From Mycolicibacterium senegalense (GTDB taxonomy: Bacteria; Actinomycetota; Actinomycetes; Mycobacteriales; Mycobacteriaceae), in assembly GCF_019645875.1 (NCBI RefSeq), contig NZ_CP081000.1, positions 1,240,001 through 1,304,000 on the forward strand: 64,000 nucleotides of DNA, written 5' to 3'. Shown in pieces: positions 1 through 8,895 of this stretch. Position 1 is the first letter of the stretch, and each line of letters begins with the position of its first letter. The notes beneath the pieces are model-generated. The model was not told the origin of the DNA and did not search any database. It saw only the letters and a list, made by a program, of their open reading frames with translations. Both the position numbers and the translations under genes were made by a program.

Positions 1-702
1 TTGCTACCGCCTGGCCCAACTCACGTGCACGCCGTGCACACTTTCACCCTTGCTGGGGCGACCCGTGAATTGGCGATGTTGGCAGGAGTCAGTCATTCGA
101 TCGTTGCTGACTTCATGGTGAAAGCGGTTGGTAGCGGCCACGTCAAGTTTTCGTTCTGGAAGCAGATTCCCTTCCCGCGCAATCACCCCCTCGGACCCCA
201 ACTCTTGCTCCGCACCCTGCGACTAAACTGCCTCGTTCGGCCCTACGCCCCGTTATGGGAGGAGTTGTACGACAAAACATGGCAGCAGGATTCGTGGGTT
301 CCGCACATTGGTGTGGACTATGTGGACCGTGCCCCGCTCGGTGCGGTCGACAAAAAGTGGGAGTGGGCCACACCGCTGCGCCGCGCTGCAGACCGCCGGC
401 AGGCACTGGTGGAGATCGACGCGATCGTCGCGATCACGCTCGGCATCACCGCCGAGGAACTGTCGACGATCTATCGCACCCAGTTCCCGGTACTGCAGAA
501 GTACGAGCGGGACGCGCTCTATGACGCGAACGGGCGACAGCTCCCCGGCAAGTTGGCGTCGGAGTACCGCAAGAAGGGTGCGCTGAAAGCCGATGATCTG
601 ACCGTCGACGGCGTCACCTACGTAGAGCCGTTCGTCGGGGTGGACCGGGAGCGCGATATGGAGTTGGCGCACAAGCATTTCAGCGCCGTGATGGAGTCCT
701 AG
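1..702 (+). CDS. Eco57I/PglX-type DNA adenine methylase, C-terminal 233 residues (5' end outside window)
   Basis: Open reading frame enters from the left edge and stops at TAG 700-702, so only the C-terminal part of a larger protein is visible. The visible part matches the tail of large class I SAM-dependent methylases of the Eco57I/PglX/DrmMI group: a segment around GHVKFSFWKQIPFPR that resembles the target-recognition-proximal 'FxxxQxPxP' element, followed by RRxxLVEIDAIVAITLGI, the usual 'LDAlVAxLYGL' helix. The catalytic NPPY motif would lie upstream of the window and cannot be checked. It is followed after 47 bp by a DUF262 gene and then two helicase genes in the same direction, a layout typical of restriction or phage-exclusion loci. 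Product class is inferred from the tail only. Confidence 0.65.
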   Translation: MLPPGPTHVHAVHTFTLAGATRELAMLAGVSHSIVADFMVKAVGSGHVKFSFWKQIPFPRNHPLGPQLLLRTLRLNCLVRPYAPLWEELYDKTWQQDSWVPHIGVDYVDRAPLGAVDKKWEWATPLRRAADRRQALVEIDAIVAITLGITAEELSTIYRTQFPVLQKYERDALYDANGRQLPGKLASEYRKKGALKADDLTVDGVTYVEPFVGVDRERDMELAHKHFSAVMES

Positions 703-749
703 GTGATGAGGCAAAGCGCGTTGTCCAGGCGAGTGACAGGGGAGATCAG

Positions 750-2603
750 TTGAAGGAGATACACGGGGTAGCGCGGTCTGTCGCTGAGATCCTCAAGGGG
801 GCCAAATACACCATCGACTACTACCAACGCGACTACAAGTGGGAAGAAAAGCAGCTTCGCGAACTCATCGATGATCTGAGTGATCAGTTCCTCGAGGCCT
901 ACCAGCCCTCACACCAGCGCGAGGCAGTGCAGTCATACCCGTTCTACTTCCTGGGCTCGATCGTGATCAGTGAGAAGGGTGCGCAACGTTTCATCGTTGA
1001 CGGCCAACAACGTCTGACGACGCTGACGCTACTGCTGACCTATCTGCGCGAACTACAGAATGGCCACAACGAGCCGAACATCGACGAATTGATCCTGTCG
1101 AATGCGTTCGGCAAGAAGTCGTTCAACCTCGATGTCGAGGACCGAGTCGCTTGTATGACGGCGCTGTACGAGGGACAGCCGTTCACTCCCTCTCCCGCAG
1201 ACAGCGATTCGGTGCGCAACCTCGTCGAGCGCTACGAAGACATCGGCGAGCTGCTGCCCCAGGACCTTCAGAGGGATGCGTTGCCGTACTTCATCGACTG
1301 GCTGCAGTACCGCGTCCAGATCATCCAGATCACTGCTTACAGCGATGACGATGCCTACACCATCTTCGAGACGATGAACGACCGCGGGCTGCAACTGCGC
1401 CCCGTCGACATGCTCAAGGGCTACCTACTGGCCGGGATTGACGAGGACGTCCGCCGAGTGCCGGGAGATTTGTGGCGGCAGCGAGTCCAGGATCTAGCCG
1501 CTCTCGGCAAGGAACTCGACGCCGACTTCTTCAAGGCGTGGCTCCGCAGCCAGTACGCAGAGACGATTCGCGAACGGCGCAAGGGCGCGGTCGGCTTGGA
1601 CTACGACAAAATCGGCACCGAGTTCCACCGGTGGCTGCGAAGCAATGCCTCACGCGTCGGCCTGGAGAAGTCTGAGGACTACTCCCGATTTATTCGCGAG
1701 GACTTCGAGTTCTACAGTCGTCATTTCATGACCATCATGGCGGCAACAAAGGCGCCGGCATTGGTGACAGGTCTGGAGCGCGTCCGGTACAACGCTGATC
1801 ATCAGTTCACGCTGCAAATTCCGATGTTGCTCGCGCCGTTGGTCGTCGGCGAGGACGATGCCGTTGCGGTCCGCAAGATCAGCCTTGTCGCGAACTACGT
1901 CGACATCTTGCTGACTTGGCGGATCTGGAACAATCGTGCAATCGACGCCTCCACCCTGCAATATCGAACGTTTCTGGACACGAAAGCGATTCGTGGTAAA
2001 GATGTCTCCGCAGTTGGAAGTATTTTGCACGACAAGCTTATGCAAGAGGCAGAGCGGATCGGCAGTACAGACCGGCTGAGGTTGCACCAGCAGAATCGTC
2101 GGCACCTACACCGGTTACTTGCCCGGATCACCGACTACGTCGAAGTAGAATCCGGTGGCCACTCGACATACCTCCAAATGACCAGCGGCTCGCCGGTCAA
2201 ATACGAAGTGGAACACATCTGGGCCAACCATCCTCGCCGCCACTCTGACGAGTTCGAGCACGCGTCCGATTTCGCGGATCATCGTAACCTCATCGGCGAT
2301 CTCCTGCTGTTGCCGAAGAAGTTCAATGCCAGCTACGGCGACATGACCTATGAGAAGAAGCTGAAACACTACAACGCTCAGAATCTGCTCGCGCGGTCTC
2401 TGAACGCTGAGTGCTACAAGAACAATCCGGGTTTCCGGCAGTTCCTCGATCGCACCGGTCTGCCGTTCACGCCGTACGACGATTTCACTGCACAGGCGGT
2501 TTTGGACCGAGGCAAGCTTTACGAGATGGTGGCACAACAGATTTGGAACCCGGAAGATCTGTTGGTCGACGATCCGCTGGTCACGTCCCAAACGGCGCCA
2601 TGA
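750..2603 (+). CDS. DUF262 / DUF1524 (GmrSD-like) protein
   Basis: 617 residues from a TTG start preceded by GGGGAG (739-744). The N-terminal DUF262 (ParB-like fold) shows RDYKWEEKQL near residue 29, the signature DGQQR at 84-88 and ETMNDRGLQL near 208. The C-terminal DUF1524 His-Me finger nuclease shows VEHIWA near 487 and HRNLIGDLLLLPKKFN near 510. This two-domain architecture is that of GmrSD and related type IV restriction enzymes, which use the DUF262 half as an NTPase/sensor and the DUF1524 half to cut DNA, often modified phage DNA. Here it lies between a methylase and a giant helicase, 13 bp before the latter, so it is probably one subunit of a larger defence complex. Cleavage specificity is unknown. 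Confidence 0.85.
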   Translation: MKEIHGVARSVAEILKGAKYTIDYYQRDYKWEEKQLRELIDDLSDQFLEAYQPSHQREAVQSYPFYFLGSIVISEKGAQRFIVDGQQRLTTLTLLLTYLRELQNGHNEPNIDELILSNAFGKKSFNLDVEDRVACMTALYEGQPFTPSPADSDSVRNLVERYEDIGELLPQDLQRDALPYFIDWLQYRVQIIQITAYSDDDAYTIFETMNDRGLQLRPVDMLKGYLLAGIDEDVRRVPGDLWRQRVQDLAALGKELDADFFKAWLRSQYAETIRERRKGAVGLDYDKIGTEFHRWLRSNASRVGLEKSEDYSRFIREDFEFYSRHFMTIMAATKAPALVTGLERVRYNADHQFTLQIPMLLAPLVVGEDDAVAVRKISLVANYVDILLTWRIWNNRAIDASTLQYRTFLDTKAIRGKDVSAVGSILHDKLMQEAERIGSTDRLRLHQQNRRHLHRLLARITDYVEVESGGHSTYLQMTSGSPVKYEVEHIWANHPRRHSDEFEHASDFADHRNLIGDLLLLPKKFNASYGDMTYEKKLKHYNAQNLLARSLNAECYKNNPGFRQFLDRTGLPFTPYDDFTAQAVLDRGKLYEMVAQQIWNPEDLLVDDPLVTSQTAP

Positions 2604-2616
2604 TAAGGGACTTCTG

Positions 2617-5600
2617 ATGGGCGCTCTTCTCCCGACTCTGCAAGCCGAGCATCTGCGCGAAGGTCTGACCGACTATCTCGCAACGACATTCGCGCTGACG
2701 GACCCCGACGCGCAGGCGGCGCTCACGGACTTCGTCGGGCACCCAGAGACGGGGGTGTTCAAGGGGCCCTACGTGCGCCTGCGGTTGCCGTTCGCCCCGG
2801 CCGGTGCCGAGTGGACCGAGCAACTGGACTGGTGGCCAGAGCATTTCACGCCGTACGGCCATCAGGCCCGCGCGTTCGAACGGCTGTCGACCAAACACCA
2901 GGACCGGCCGCAGCCGACACTCGTGACCACCGGGACCGGGTCAGGTAAGACTGAGGCGTTTCTGTACCCGATCCTCGATCATGTGCTGCGCGCCAGGAAA
3001 TCCGGCGTTACCGGGATGAAGGCGCTGATCCTCTACCCGATGAATGCCCTGGCCAACGACCAGGCCGAACGGCTCGTCCGGCTGATCACCGGCGATCAGC
3101 GGCTGGCCGCGGTGACCGCCGGGCTCTACACCGGTGAACAGGCCACCGGTGGGCGCACCCGGGTCTCCGAACACGGCCTGATCACCGATCGCACCCTGAT
3201 GCACGATGCCCCGCCAGACATCCTCCTCACCAACTACAAAATGCTCGACCACATGCTGCTGCACCCCGGCCGCGCCGACATGTGGCGGCTCTCGGCTAAC
3301 TCGCTGCAGTTCCTGGTTCTCGACGAGTTCCATACCTATGACGGCGCGCAAGGCACCGATGTGGCTATGCTGCTGCGCCGCCTCGGGCTCACCCTCAAAA
3401 GCCACTGGGGCCAAACCTCCAAGGTGACTGATGAGGACCGGGGTCGCCCGCTCGGCAAGATCACCCCGGTCGCCACCTCCGCGACCTTGGGTTCGGGCGC
3501 CGCCCCCACTGCGATGATCGACTTCGCGCACACCGTGTTCGGCGAAGAATTCGGCGCCGAGGCGGTGATCGGGGAAACCCGCGTCGACCCGGATACCTGG
3601 CTCGCCGAGCGGACTGGGGAGCGCGACAACGAGTTTCACCGGGTCGTACCGGTGCTGCCGGATGCGCTCGATGCGATCGCGGCCACCCAGCACAAGGCGG
3701 GAGACAATGCCGCCGTTGCGGAAGCGGTGTTCAGTACTTTGTTCGCGAATGTTCCCGACATCCTCGACACCGCAACGATGCTCGACCAGCTCAAGCGGCA
3801 TCCGTTCATCGCCGAGGTACTGCGCAGCGCCGTCGACGCGGTGTCGCTGTCCGGACTCGCCGAGCGGGTGTTCCCATCGGCCATCGGTGAGCGCGACGCC
3901 GCCCGCATCCAGGCGCAGCGAGTCCGCTACCTCGAGCACCTGTTCGCGATGCTGTCGCATGTGCGCGCCGAGATCGGTCGGGCGGCACTGGGCGTCGACG
4001 TACACCTGTGGATTCGTGAACTCAGCCGCGTCGATCGCGCCGTGCAGGCCACCGCCGCTTACCGCTGGTCCGACGACGGTGCGGTTGCCGATGATGCCGA
4101 GCGATACCTGCCCGCGGTGTACTGCCGGCATTGCGGACGCTCCGGCTGGGGGGCGCGGCTGGCCCCCACCGGCAGCGCGCTCGATGTCACCGATGAAGCG
4201 ATCCGTGCCGACCACGCCGCCGGTGCGCCGCGCTTCCGTGCGCTCATCACCGCCCCTGCCGAAGCGCAAGTCGCCGCCAAGGTGGAGAACCTGCGGTGGT
4301 TCAACCTCAACCACCGTGAGCTCGGGTCCACCGCACCCGACCCAGAAAGTCCCGAAGCCGTTGAGGGAAGGGTACTTCCGGTACTGACCCTGGACGGACC
4401 TGATGCCGACGAACAATCCAAAAACGACGTGTGCCCGGCCTGCGGCGCCGCCGACGGCATCCGGTTCCTCGGCAGCGCCGTCGCCACCCAACTGTCGGTG
4501 ACCCTGTCGAACCTGTTCGGTGACGAGAACCTCGACGCTGCGGAGAAGAAGGCGTTGATGTTCACCGACAGCGTGCAGGACGCCGCGCACCGCGCCGGGT
4601 TCGTGCAGGCACGCTCCCACAGCCTGAGCCTGCGTACTGCCCTGCGGGGCGCGCTCGGCGACAGCGAACTCGACCTTGCCGAACTTGCCCAGGCCGTCAT
4701 CAACCGCGCCGGGACCGACCCGGTGCTGCGCTATCAACTGTTGCCGCCCGACATCGTGGACCGCGAACAGTTCGTCGGGTTCTGGAAGTCTGATGTGCAC
4801 CCCAACACCCGCCGAGCCGCCGAGGACCGAGCCAAACGCCGGCTCCGATTCGACATCGACCTTGAATTCGGTCTGCAATCGCGGACCGGCCGCACTCTCG
4901 AGCTGACCGGCAGCGTCGTTTCCGAGGTGTATCTCGGTGCGCCACAACGAGCGTCGATCATCGGTCGGTACGTCATCGAGCACACCGAGGGTGTGCAGAT
5001 CGCGCTGACCGATCTCACCGACTCGGCCGTCGCCGGCTGGGTCCGCGGCACGGTCGAACGCATCCGCACCCGGGGCGGCATCCACCACGAATGGCTGCGT
5101 CCGTACCTGGAGAAGAACGCCAACCGGTACCACATCTGGGGCGGCCGGCCCCGTGGCCAGGGCATGCCCGCCTTCCCCAAAGGCCGTCCGGCACCGGCAT
5201 TCCCGGCCATCAAATCGGGAAGCAGTGCGCTGCCCGAGGGATACGACCCGGTCACGCCGCCATCGTCTTGGTACGCCCGGTGGACTTCGGACTGCCTGGG
5301 TGTGAGCCCCTACGAAGGCGCGTTCCTCGCCAAGGCATTGTTCGCCGAACTCACCGCGCAGCTCTTGCTGAACACTCTGACCACCGAAACCGGGGCGACG
5401 GTGTACGAACTGCCGCCCTCGGCAGTCCGGGTCAGCGCACCGAGCCCGGAAGCCCTGGAAGCCGGGCGGCACCTGCTGGCATGCGACATCTGCCAAGCCC
5501 CGGTCCCCGGCAGCCTCATCACCATCGACCAACTCGACGGTGCGCCGTGCCTGCTCACTCGTTGCCCCGGCAAACTGCGTCGCGCGGCAAAAGGCGACAA

Positions 5601-8600
5601 TTTCTATCGTCGGCTCTACGGCTCGGCCGAGATGAAACGAGTGGTGGCCCGCGAGCACACCTCACTGCTCGACGCCAAAGTGCGCCAGGGATACGAAAAC
5701 GCGTTCAAACGCGGCGGCACCGACCCGCAGGCGCCGAATGTGTTGGTAGCCACCCCAACTCTGGAAATGGGCATCGACATCGGTGACCTGTCCACCGTGA
5801 TGCTGGGCTCGCTGCCCAAATCGGTGGCGTCCTACCTGCAACGCGTCGGCCGAGCCGGCCGGCTCACCGGTAACTCGCTTGTTCTCGCCTACGTCCGCGG
5901 CCGCGGTGAGCATCTGCCCAAGCTGTTCGAGCCGCTGTCGGTGATCCAGGGCGAAGTACGGCCTCCGGCAACACTTCTCAACGCCGAGGAGATCCTGCAG
6001 CGTCAGTACGTCGCCCACATCGTCGACCGGCTGGCGCGCGACCCACAGGTGACTGCACCGAAGGATGCCCGCTCGGTGATGGGTGACGACGGGCCCGACA
6101 GTTGGCTGGCCGGCTTGCTCGACCTTGCCGCGACCAAATCCGACACACTGCTCGACCACTTCCTGGCACAGTTCGGTGAGCACCTCAGCGCCGACGCGAT
6201 CAGCGGGTTGCGGGCCTGGGCCACGAACCCGCCCCAGGGCGGGGCCAGCGGACTCACCCAGCATCTCACCGCTGCCGCCCACCAATGGCGCCAGGATCTC
6301 AAGGAACTCACCGCGCGGAGGGACGCGGTGGATGCCGACCTTCCTGAATTCGAACGACGCGCGGCCTCCCCGGCGGCCACCGATGATAACCGTCGTGCCC
6401 TGCGCATCGCCAAGGGATCCCGCAAACTCCTCGGCGCCCAGATCAACTCGATCACCACCGATTACTGGATCTCGGTACTGGAACGCTACGGCGTGCTGCC
6501 CAACTACACACTGCTCGACGACACCGTGACCCTGGACGTCGGTGTCACCTGGGTCGATCCCGACACTGGCAACTACATGGGAGATTCGGTCAGCTATCGG
6601 CGTGGCTCGCGGGTCGCGCTCACCGAACTTGCTCCCGGAGCCACCTTCTACGCCCAGGGCCTTGCCGTCACGATCGACGCCGTCGACCTGGGCAGCGCCG
6701 AATCACACATCCAGAGCTGGCAGTTGTGCCCGCAATGCGGCTGGGCCGGGGTCAGCCCGGCCGGGTCGACGGCAGACCCGGTGTCGAGCTGCCCACGGTG
6801 CCAGAACAGCGGTATCGCCGACGTGAGCCAGCGGGTACCAGTGGTCGAGATGACCAGGGTGTCGGCAGAGGTACGCCGGGACGAGGCAACTATCAACGAC
6901 AACCGTGACGACCGACAACGCGAACCGTTCACCGTGGTGGTTGCCGCCGACGTCGACCCCACCCAAGTCGGCCGCACCTGGTTCCGCGCCGACTCCGAGT
7001 TCGGTGCAGAGTATTTGCGCCGCATCGACATTCGGTGGCTCAACCTGGGACGGCGCAACTCCCAGGGCAAGAAGCGCATCATCGCCGGCGAGGAATCGGC
7101 CAACGGGCTTTTCCGAGTCTGCGCGTCCTGCGGGCAGATCGACCACAGCGCCGGTCGCAACAACCGCTACGAACACCGGACGTGGTGTCGGTTGCGGGAC
7201 TCGGCCACCGAGGACGTCCGCGAGATCGCATTGGCCCGCACTTTACGTACCCAGGCCGTGTTGATGCACTTGCCGCCGCAGATGGAGTATGACTCCTTCG
7301 CGCACCCCAGTTTGGCCGCTGCCACCATGCTGGGGTTGCGCGAGGTGATCGGTGGGTCACCCGAGCATCTCGACGTCGCCTCGATCCCCGATGCGCTGCG
7401 CGCCCCCAACCGCCGTGCCCTGCTGATCCACGACACGGTGCCGGGCGGTACCGGCTATCTGGCCGAATTCGCCGACCACACGAAGGTCTGGGCGGTGCTG
7501 GCGGCAGCTCGCAGGAAGGTACGAGACTGCCCGTGCCAGAACGAGGACCGGCTCGCCTGCCACCGCTGCCTGTTGCCGTTCGCGGCTCCACACGAACTCG
7601 ACAAGGTGTCGCGAGCCACCGCCCTCAAACTGCTCGACACCATTCTCGACGTTGCCTCGGAGAGCGAACCCGTTCTGGACGACTGGACCAGCGGCGTCAC
7701 CGAAGAAGCACCGCCGCCGACACCGCTCAGCGATGAGTCATTCTTGGAGAGCGCCTTCTATGCCGCCTTCGTGGGTCGGCTGCGTCTGATGGGCGCGACC
7801 GTCGTCGAGAAGCCAGGCACCTATGGTCCGTCGGCCACCATCACGATGCAGGGCGCCAAGTCCCGGAAATGGTCACTGCGACCGCAAGTCTCGTGCGGAT
7901 TCGTCAAACCCGACTTCGAACTGCAAACCGCGGACCCGGACATCCCGAAGATCGCGGTGTTCGCCGACGGACGGAAGTTCCATGCTGTCCCGGGGTGTAA
8001 CCGGGTTGCCGACGATGCGGACAAGCGTGAGAAGCTGCGCAAGGCAGGTTATCTGGTCTGGTCGTTCAGCCACGAGGATCTACAGCGCTTCAAGGCCGGC
8101 GACGACTTTGTTCCGGGATGGTTCGACCAGAACGCTGCGAACATCGTCACCGGTCAATTTCAGGTGCAGCCCGGACTGGTGCGGCTGCTCTGCAAGGATC
8201 CCGTTACGCAACTGCTGGAATTCATGGTCAACCCCGACATCAGCTCGTGGAACAAGCTGAGTATGTGGATGCCGTATCTGTTTGTCCGCGGCGACAACCG
8301 CGCGAAATCCGAGGTGGAATCAGCTGCCGAAGCTGCGATTTCCGCCCTGGACGGCGCCAAACCATTCTCGGCGTCCGGGACCGACGTGTGCTGGGCATTC
8401 GTCGACGGCGGCGTCACCGTAACGGCGGGCGTACGCACCAAGGCCGAACCGCCGACGGCGGTGATTGCCATTGACGACCGTGACGAGCGTCTGGAGCAGC
8501 TCGACGGCAAGGCATGGAAGGAATGGCTGAGGCTGTCTAACTGGCTCGGCATCAGCGAGCTCCACCGGGTAAGTACCCGTACTCTGCTGTCCGCCGAACC

Positions 8601-8895
8601 GGTGGTGAGTAGGGCGGTCACAACGGAAGTGGCATTGCCTACCGAATGGCAAACCATCTATGACGAGGCAGTGAGCGATGCGGAGCGGAGTCTGATCAGC
8701 GCGCTGGCCGAGGCGGGGGCAGCCGTGCCGGAGCTGGGTTATGAAACCGACGATGGTGGCGTGCTTGATCTGGCCTGGACCGGGGCACGAATTGGTGTGG
8801 TGTTCGATGAGGACACTGCGGCCGACGGTTGGACGCTGTGTGAGCCGGATGCTGACAAGATCGTCGCAGCATTGAGAATGAACGGAGTGATGTAG
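2617..8895 (+). CDS. Giant DExH helicase with zinc clusters, DUF1998 region and Vsr-like C-terminal fold
   Basis: 2092 residues. Superfamily 2 helicase motifs are intact: Walker A TGTGSGKT at about 106-113, DEFH at 236-239, SATLG near 289, TLEMGIDIG near 1047 and QRVGRAGR near 1075. The two RecA-like lobes are separated by a very large insert with cysteine pairs (CRHCG, CPACG, CDIC). Further pairs (CPQCG, CPRC, CASCG) follow, and CPCQNEDRLACHRC near 1640 is the cysteine signature of DUF1998/MrfA-type proteins. Beyond it, KPDFEL near 1764 and FADGRKFH near 1784 with a downstream AGYLVWSF strand resemble a Vsr/DUF559-type PD-(D/E)xK fold. DUF1998 helicases occur in DISARM and related defence loci and in MrfA repair helicases. 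Its stop codon directly precedes the next start, indicating translational coupling. Confidence 0.85.
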   Translation: MGALLPTLQAEHLREGLTDYLATTFALTDPDAQAALTDFVGHPETGVFKGPYVRLRLPFAPAGAEWTEQLDWWPEHFTPYGHQARAFERLSTKHQDRPQPTLVTTGTGSGKTEAFLYPILDHVLRARKSGVTGMKALILYPMNALANDQAERLVRLITGDQRLAAVTAGLYTGEQATGGRTRVSEHGLITDRTLMHDAPPDILLTNYKMLDHMLLHPGRADMWRLSANSLQFLVLDEFHTYDGAQGTDVAMLLRRLGLTLKSHWGQTSKVTDEDRGRPLGKITPVATSATLGSGAAPTAMIDFAHTVFGEEFGAEAVIGETRVDPDTWLAERTGERDNEFHRVVPVLPDALDAIAATQHKAGDNAAVAEAVFSTLFANVPDILDTATMLDQLKRHPFIAEVLRSAVDAVSLSGLAERVFPSAIGERDAARIQAQRVRYLEHLFAMLSHVRAEIGRAALGVDVHLWIRELSRVDRAVQATAAYRWSDDGAVADDAERYLPAVYCRHCGRSGWGARLAPTGSALDVTDEAIRADHAAGAPRFRALITAPAEAQVAAKVENLRWFNLNHRELGSTAPDPESPEAVEGRVLPVLTLDGPDADEQSKNDVCPACGAADGIRFLGSAVATQLSVTLSNLFGDENLDAAEKKALMFTDSVQDAAHRAGFVQARSHSLSLRTALRGALGDSELDLAELAQAVINRAGTDPVLRYQLLPPDIVDREQFVGFWKSDVHPNTRRAAEDRAKRRLRFDIDLEFGLQSRTGRTLELTGSVVSEVYLGAPQRASIIGRYVIEHTEGVQIALTDLTDSAVAGWVRGTVERIRTRGGIHHEWLRPYLEKNANRYHIWGGRPRGQGMPAFPKGRPAPAFPAIKSGSSALPEGYDPVTPPSSWYARWTSDCLGVSPYEGAFLAKALFAELTAQLLLNTLTTETGATVYELPPSAVRVSAPSPEALEAGRHLLACDICQAPVPGSLITIDQLDGAPCLLTRCPGKLRRAAKGDNFYRRLYGSAEMKRVVAREHTSLLDAKVRQGYENAFKRGGTDPQAPNVLVATPTLEMGIDIGDLSTVMLGSLPKSVASYLQRVGRAGRLTGNSLVLAYVRGRGEHLPKLFEPLSVIQGEVRPPATLLNAEEILQRQYVAHIVDRLARDPQVTAPKDARSVMGDDGPDSWLAGLLDLAATKSDTLLDHFLAQFGEHLSADAISGLRAWATNPPQGGASGLTQHLTAAAHQWRQDLKELTARRDAVDADLPEFERRAASPAATDDNRRALRIAKGSRKLLGAQINSITTDYWISVLERYGVLPNYTLLDDTVTLDVGVTWVDPDTGNYMGDSVSYRRGSRVALTELAPGATFYAQGLAVTIDAVDLGSAESHIQSWQLCPQCGWAGVSPAGSTADPVSSCPRCQNSGIADVSQRVPVVEMTRVSAEVRRDEATINDNRDDRQREPFTVVVAADVDPTQVGRTWFRADSEFGAEYLRRIDIRWLNLGRRNSQGKKRIIAGEESANGLFRVCASCGQIDHSAGRNNRYEHRTWCRLRDSATEDVREIALARTLRTQAVLMHLPPQMEYDSFAHPSLAAATMLGLREVIGGSPEHLDVASIPDALRAPNRRALLIHDTVPGGTGYLAEFADHTKVWAVLAAARRKVRDCPCQNEDRLACHRCLLPFAAPHELDKVSRATALKLLDTILDVASESEPVLDDWTSGVTEEAPPPTPLSDESFLESAFYAAFVGRLRLMGATVVEKPGTYGPSATITMQGAKSRKWSLRPQVSCGFVKPDFELQTADPDIPKIAVFADGRKFHAVPGCNRVADDADKREKLRKAGYLVWSFSHEDLQRFKAGDDFVPGWFDQNAANIVTGQFQVQPGLVRLLCKDPVTQLLEFMVNPDISSWNKLSMWMPYLFVRGDNRAKSEVESAAEAAISALDGAKPFSASGTDVCWAFVDGGVTVTAGVRTKAEPPTAVIAIDDRDERLEQLDGKAWKEWLRLSNWLGISELHRVSTRTLLSAEPVVSRAVTTEVALPTEWQTIYDEAVSDAERSLISALAEAGAAVPELGYETDDGGVLDLAWTGARIGVVFDEDTAADGWTLCEPDADKIVAALRMNGVM

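Noticed and set aside
2941..5658. 905-codon open frame on the minus strand
   Set aside because: It lies wholly inside the giant helicase gene, has Arg/Gly/Val-rich composition typical of antisense frames in GC-rich DNA, and shows no domain motifs.
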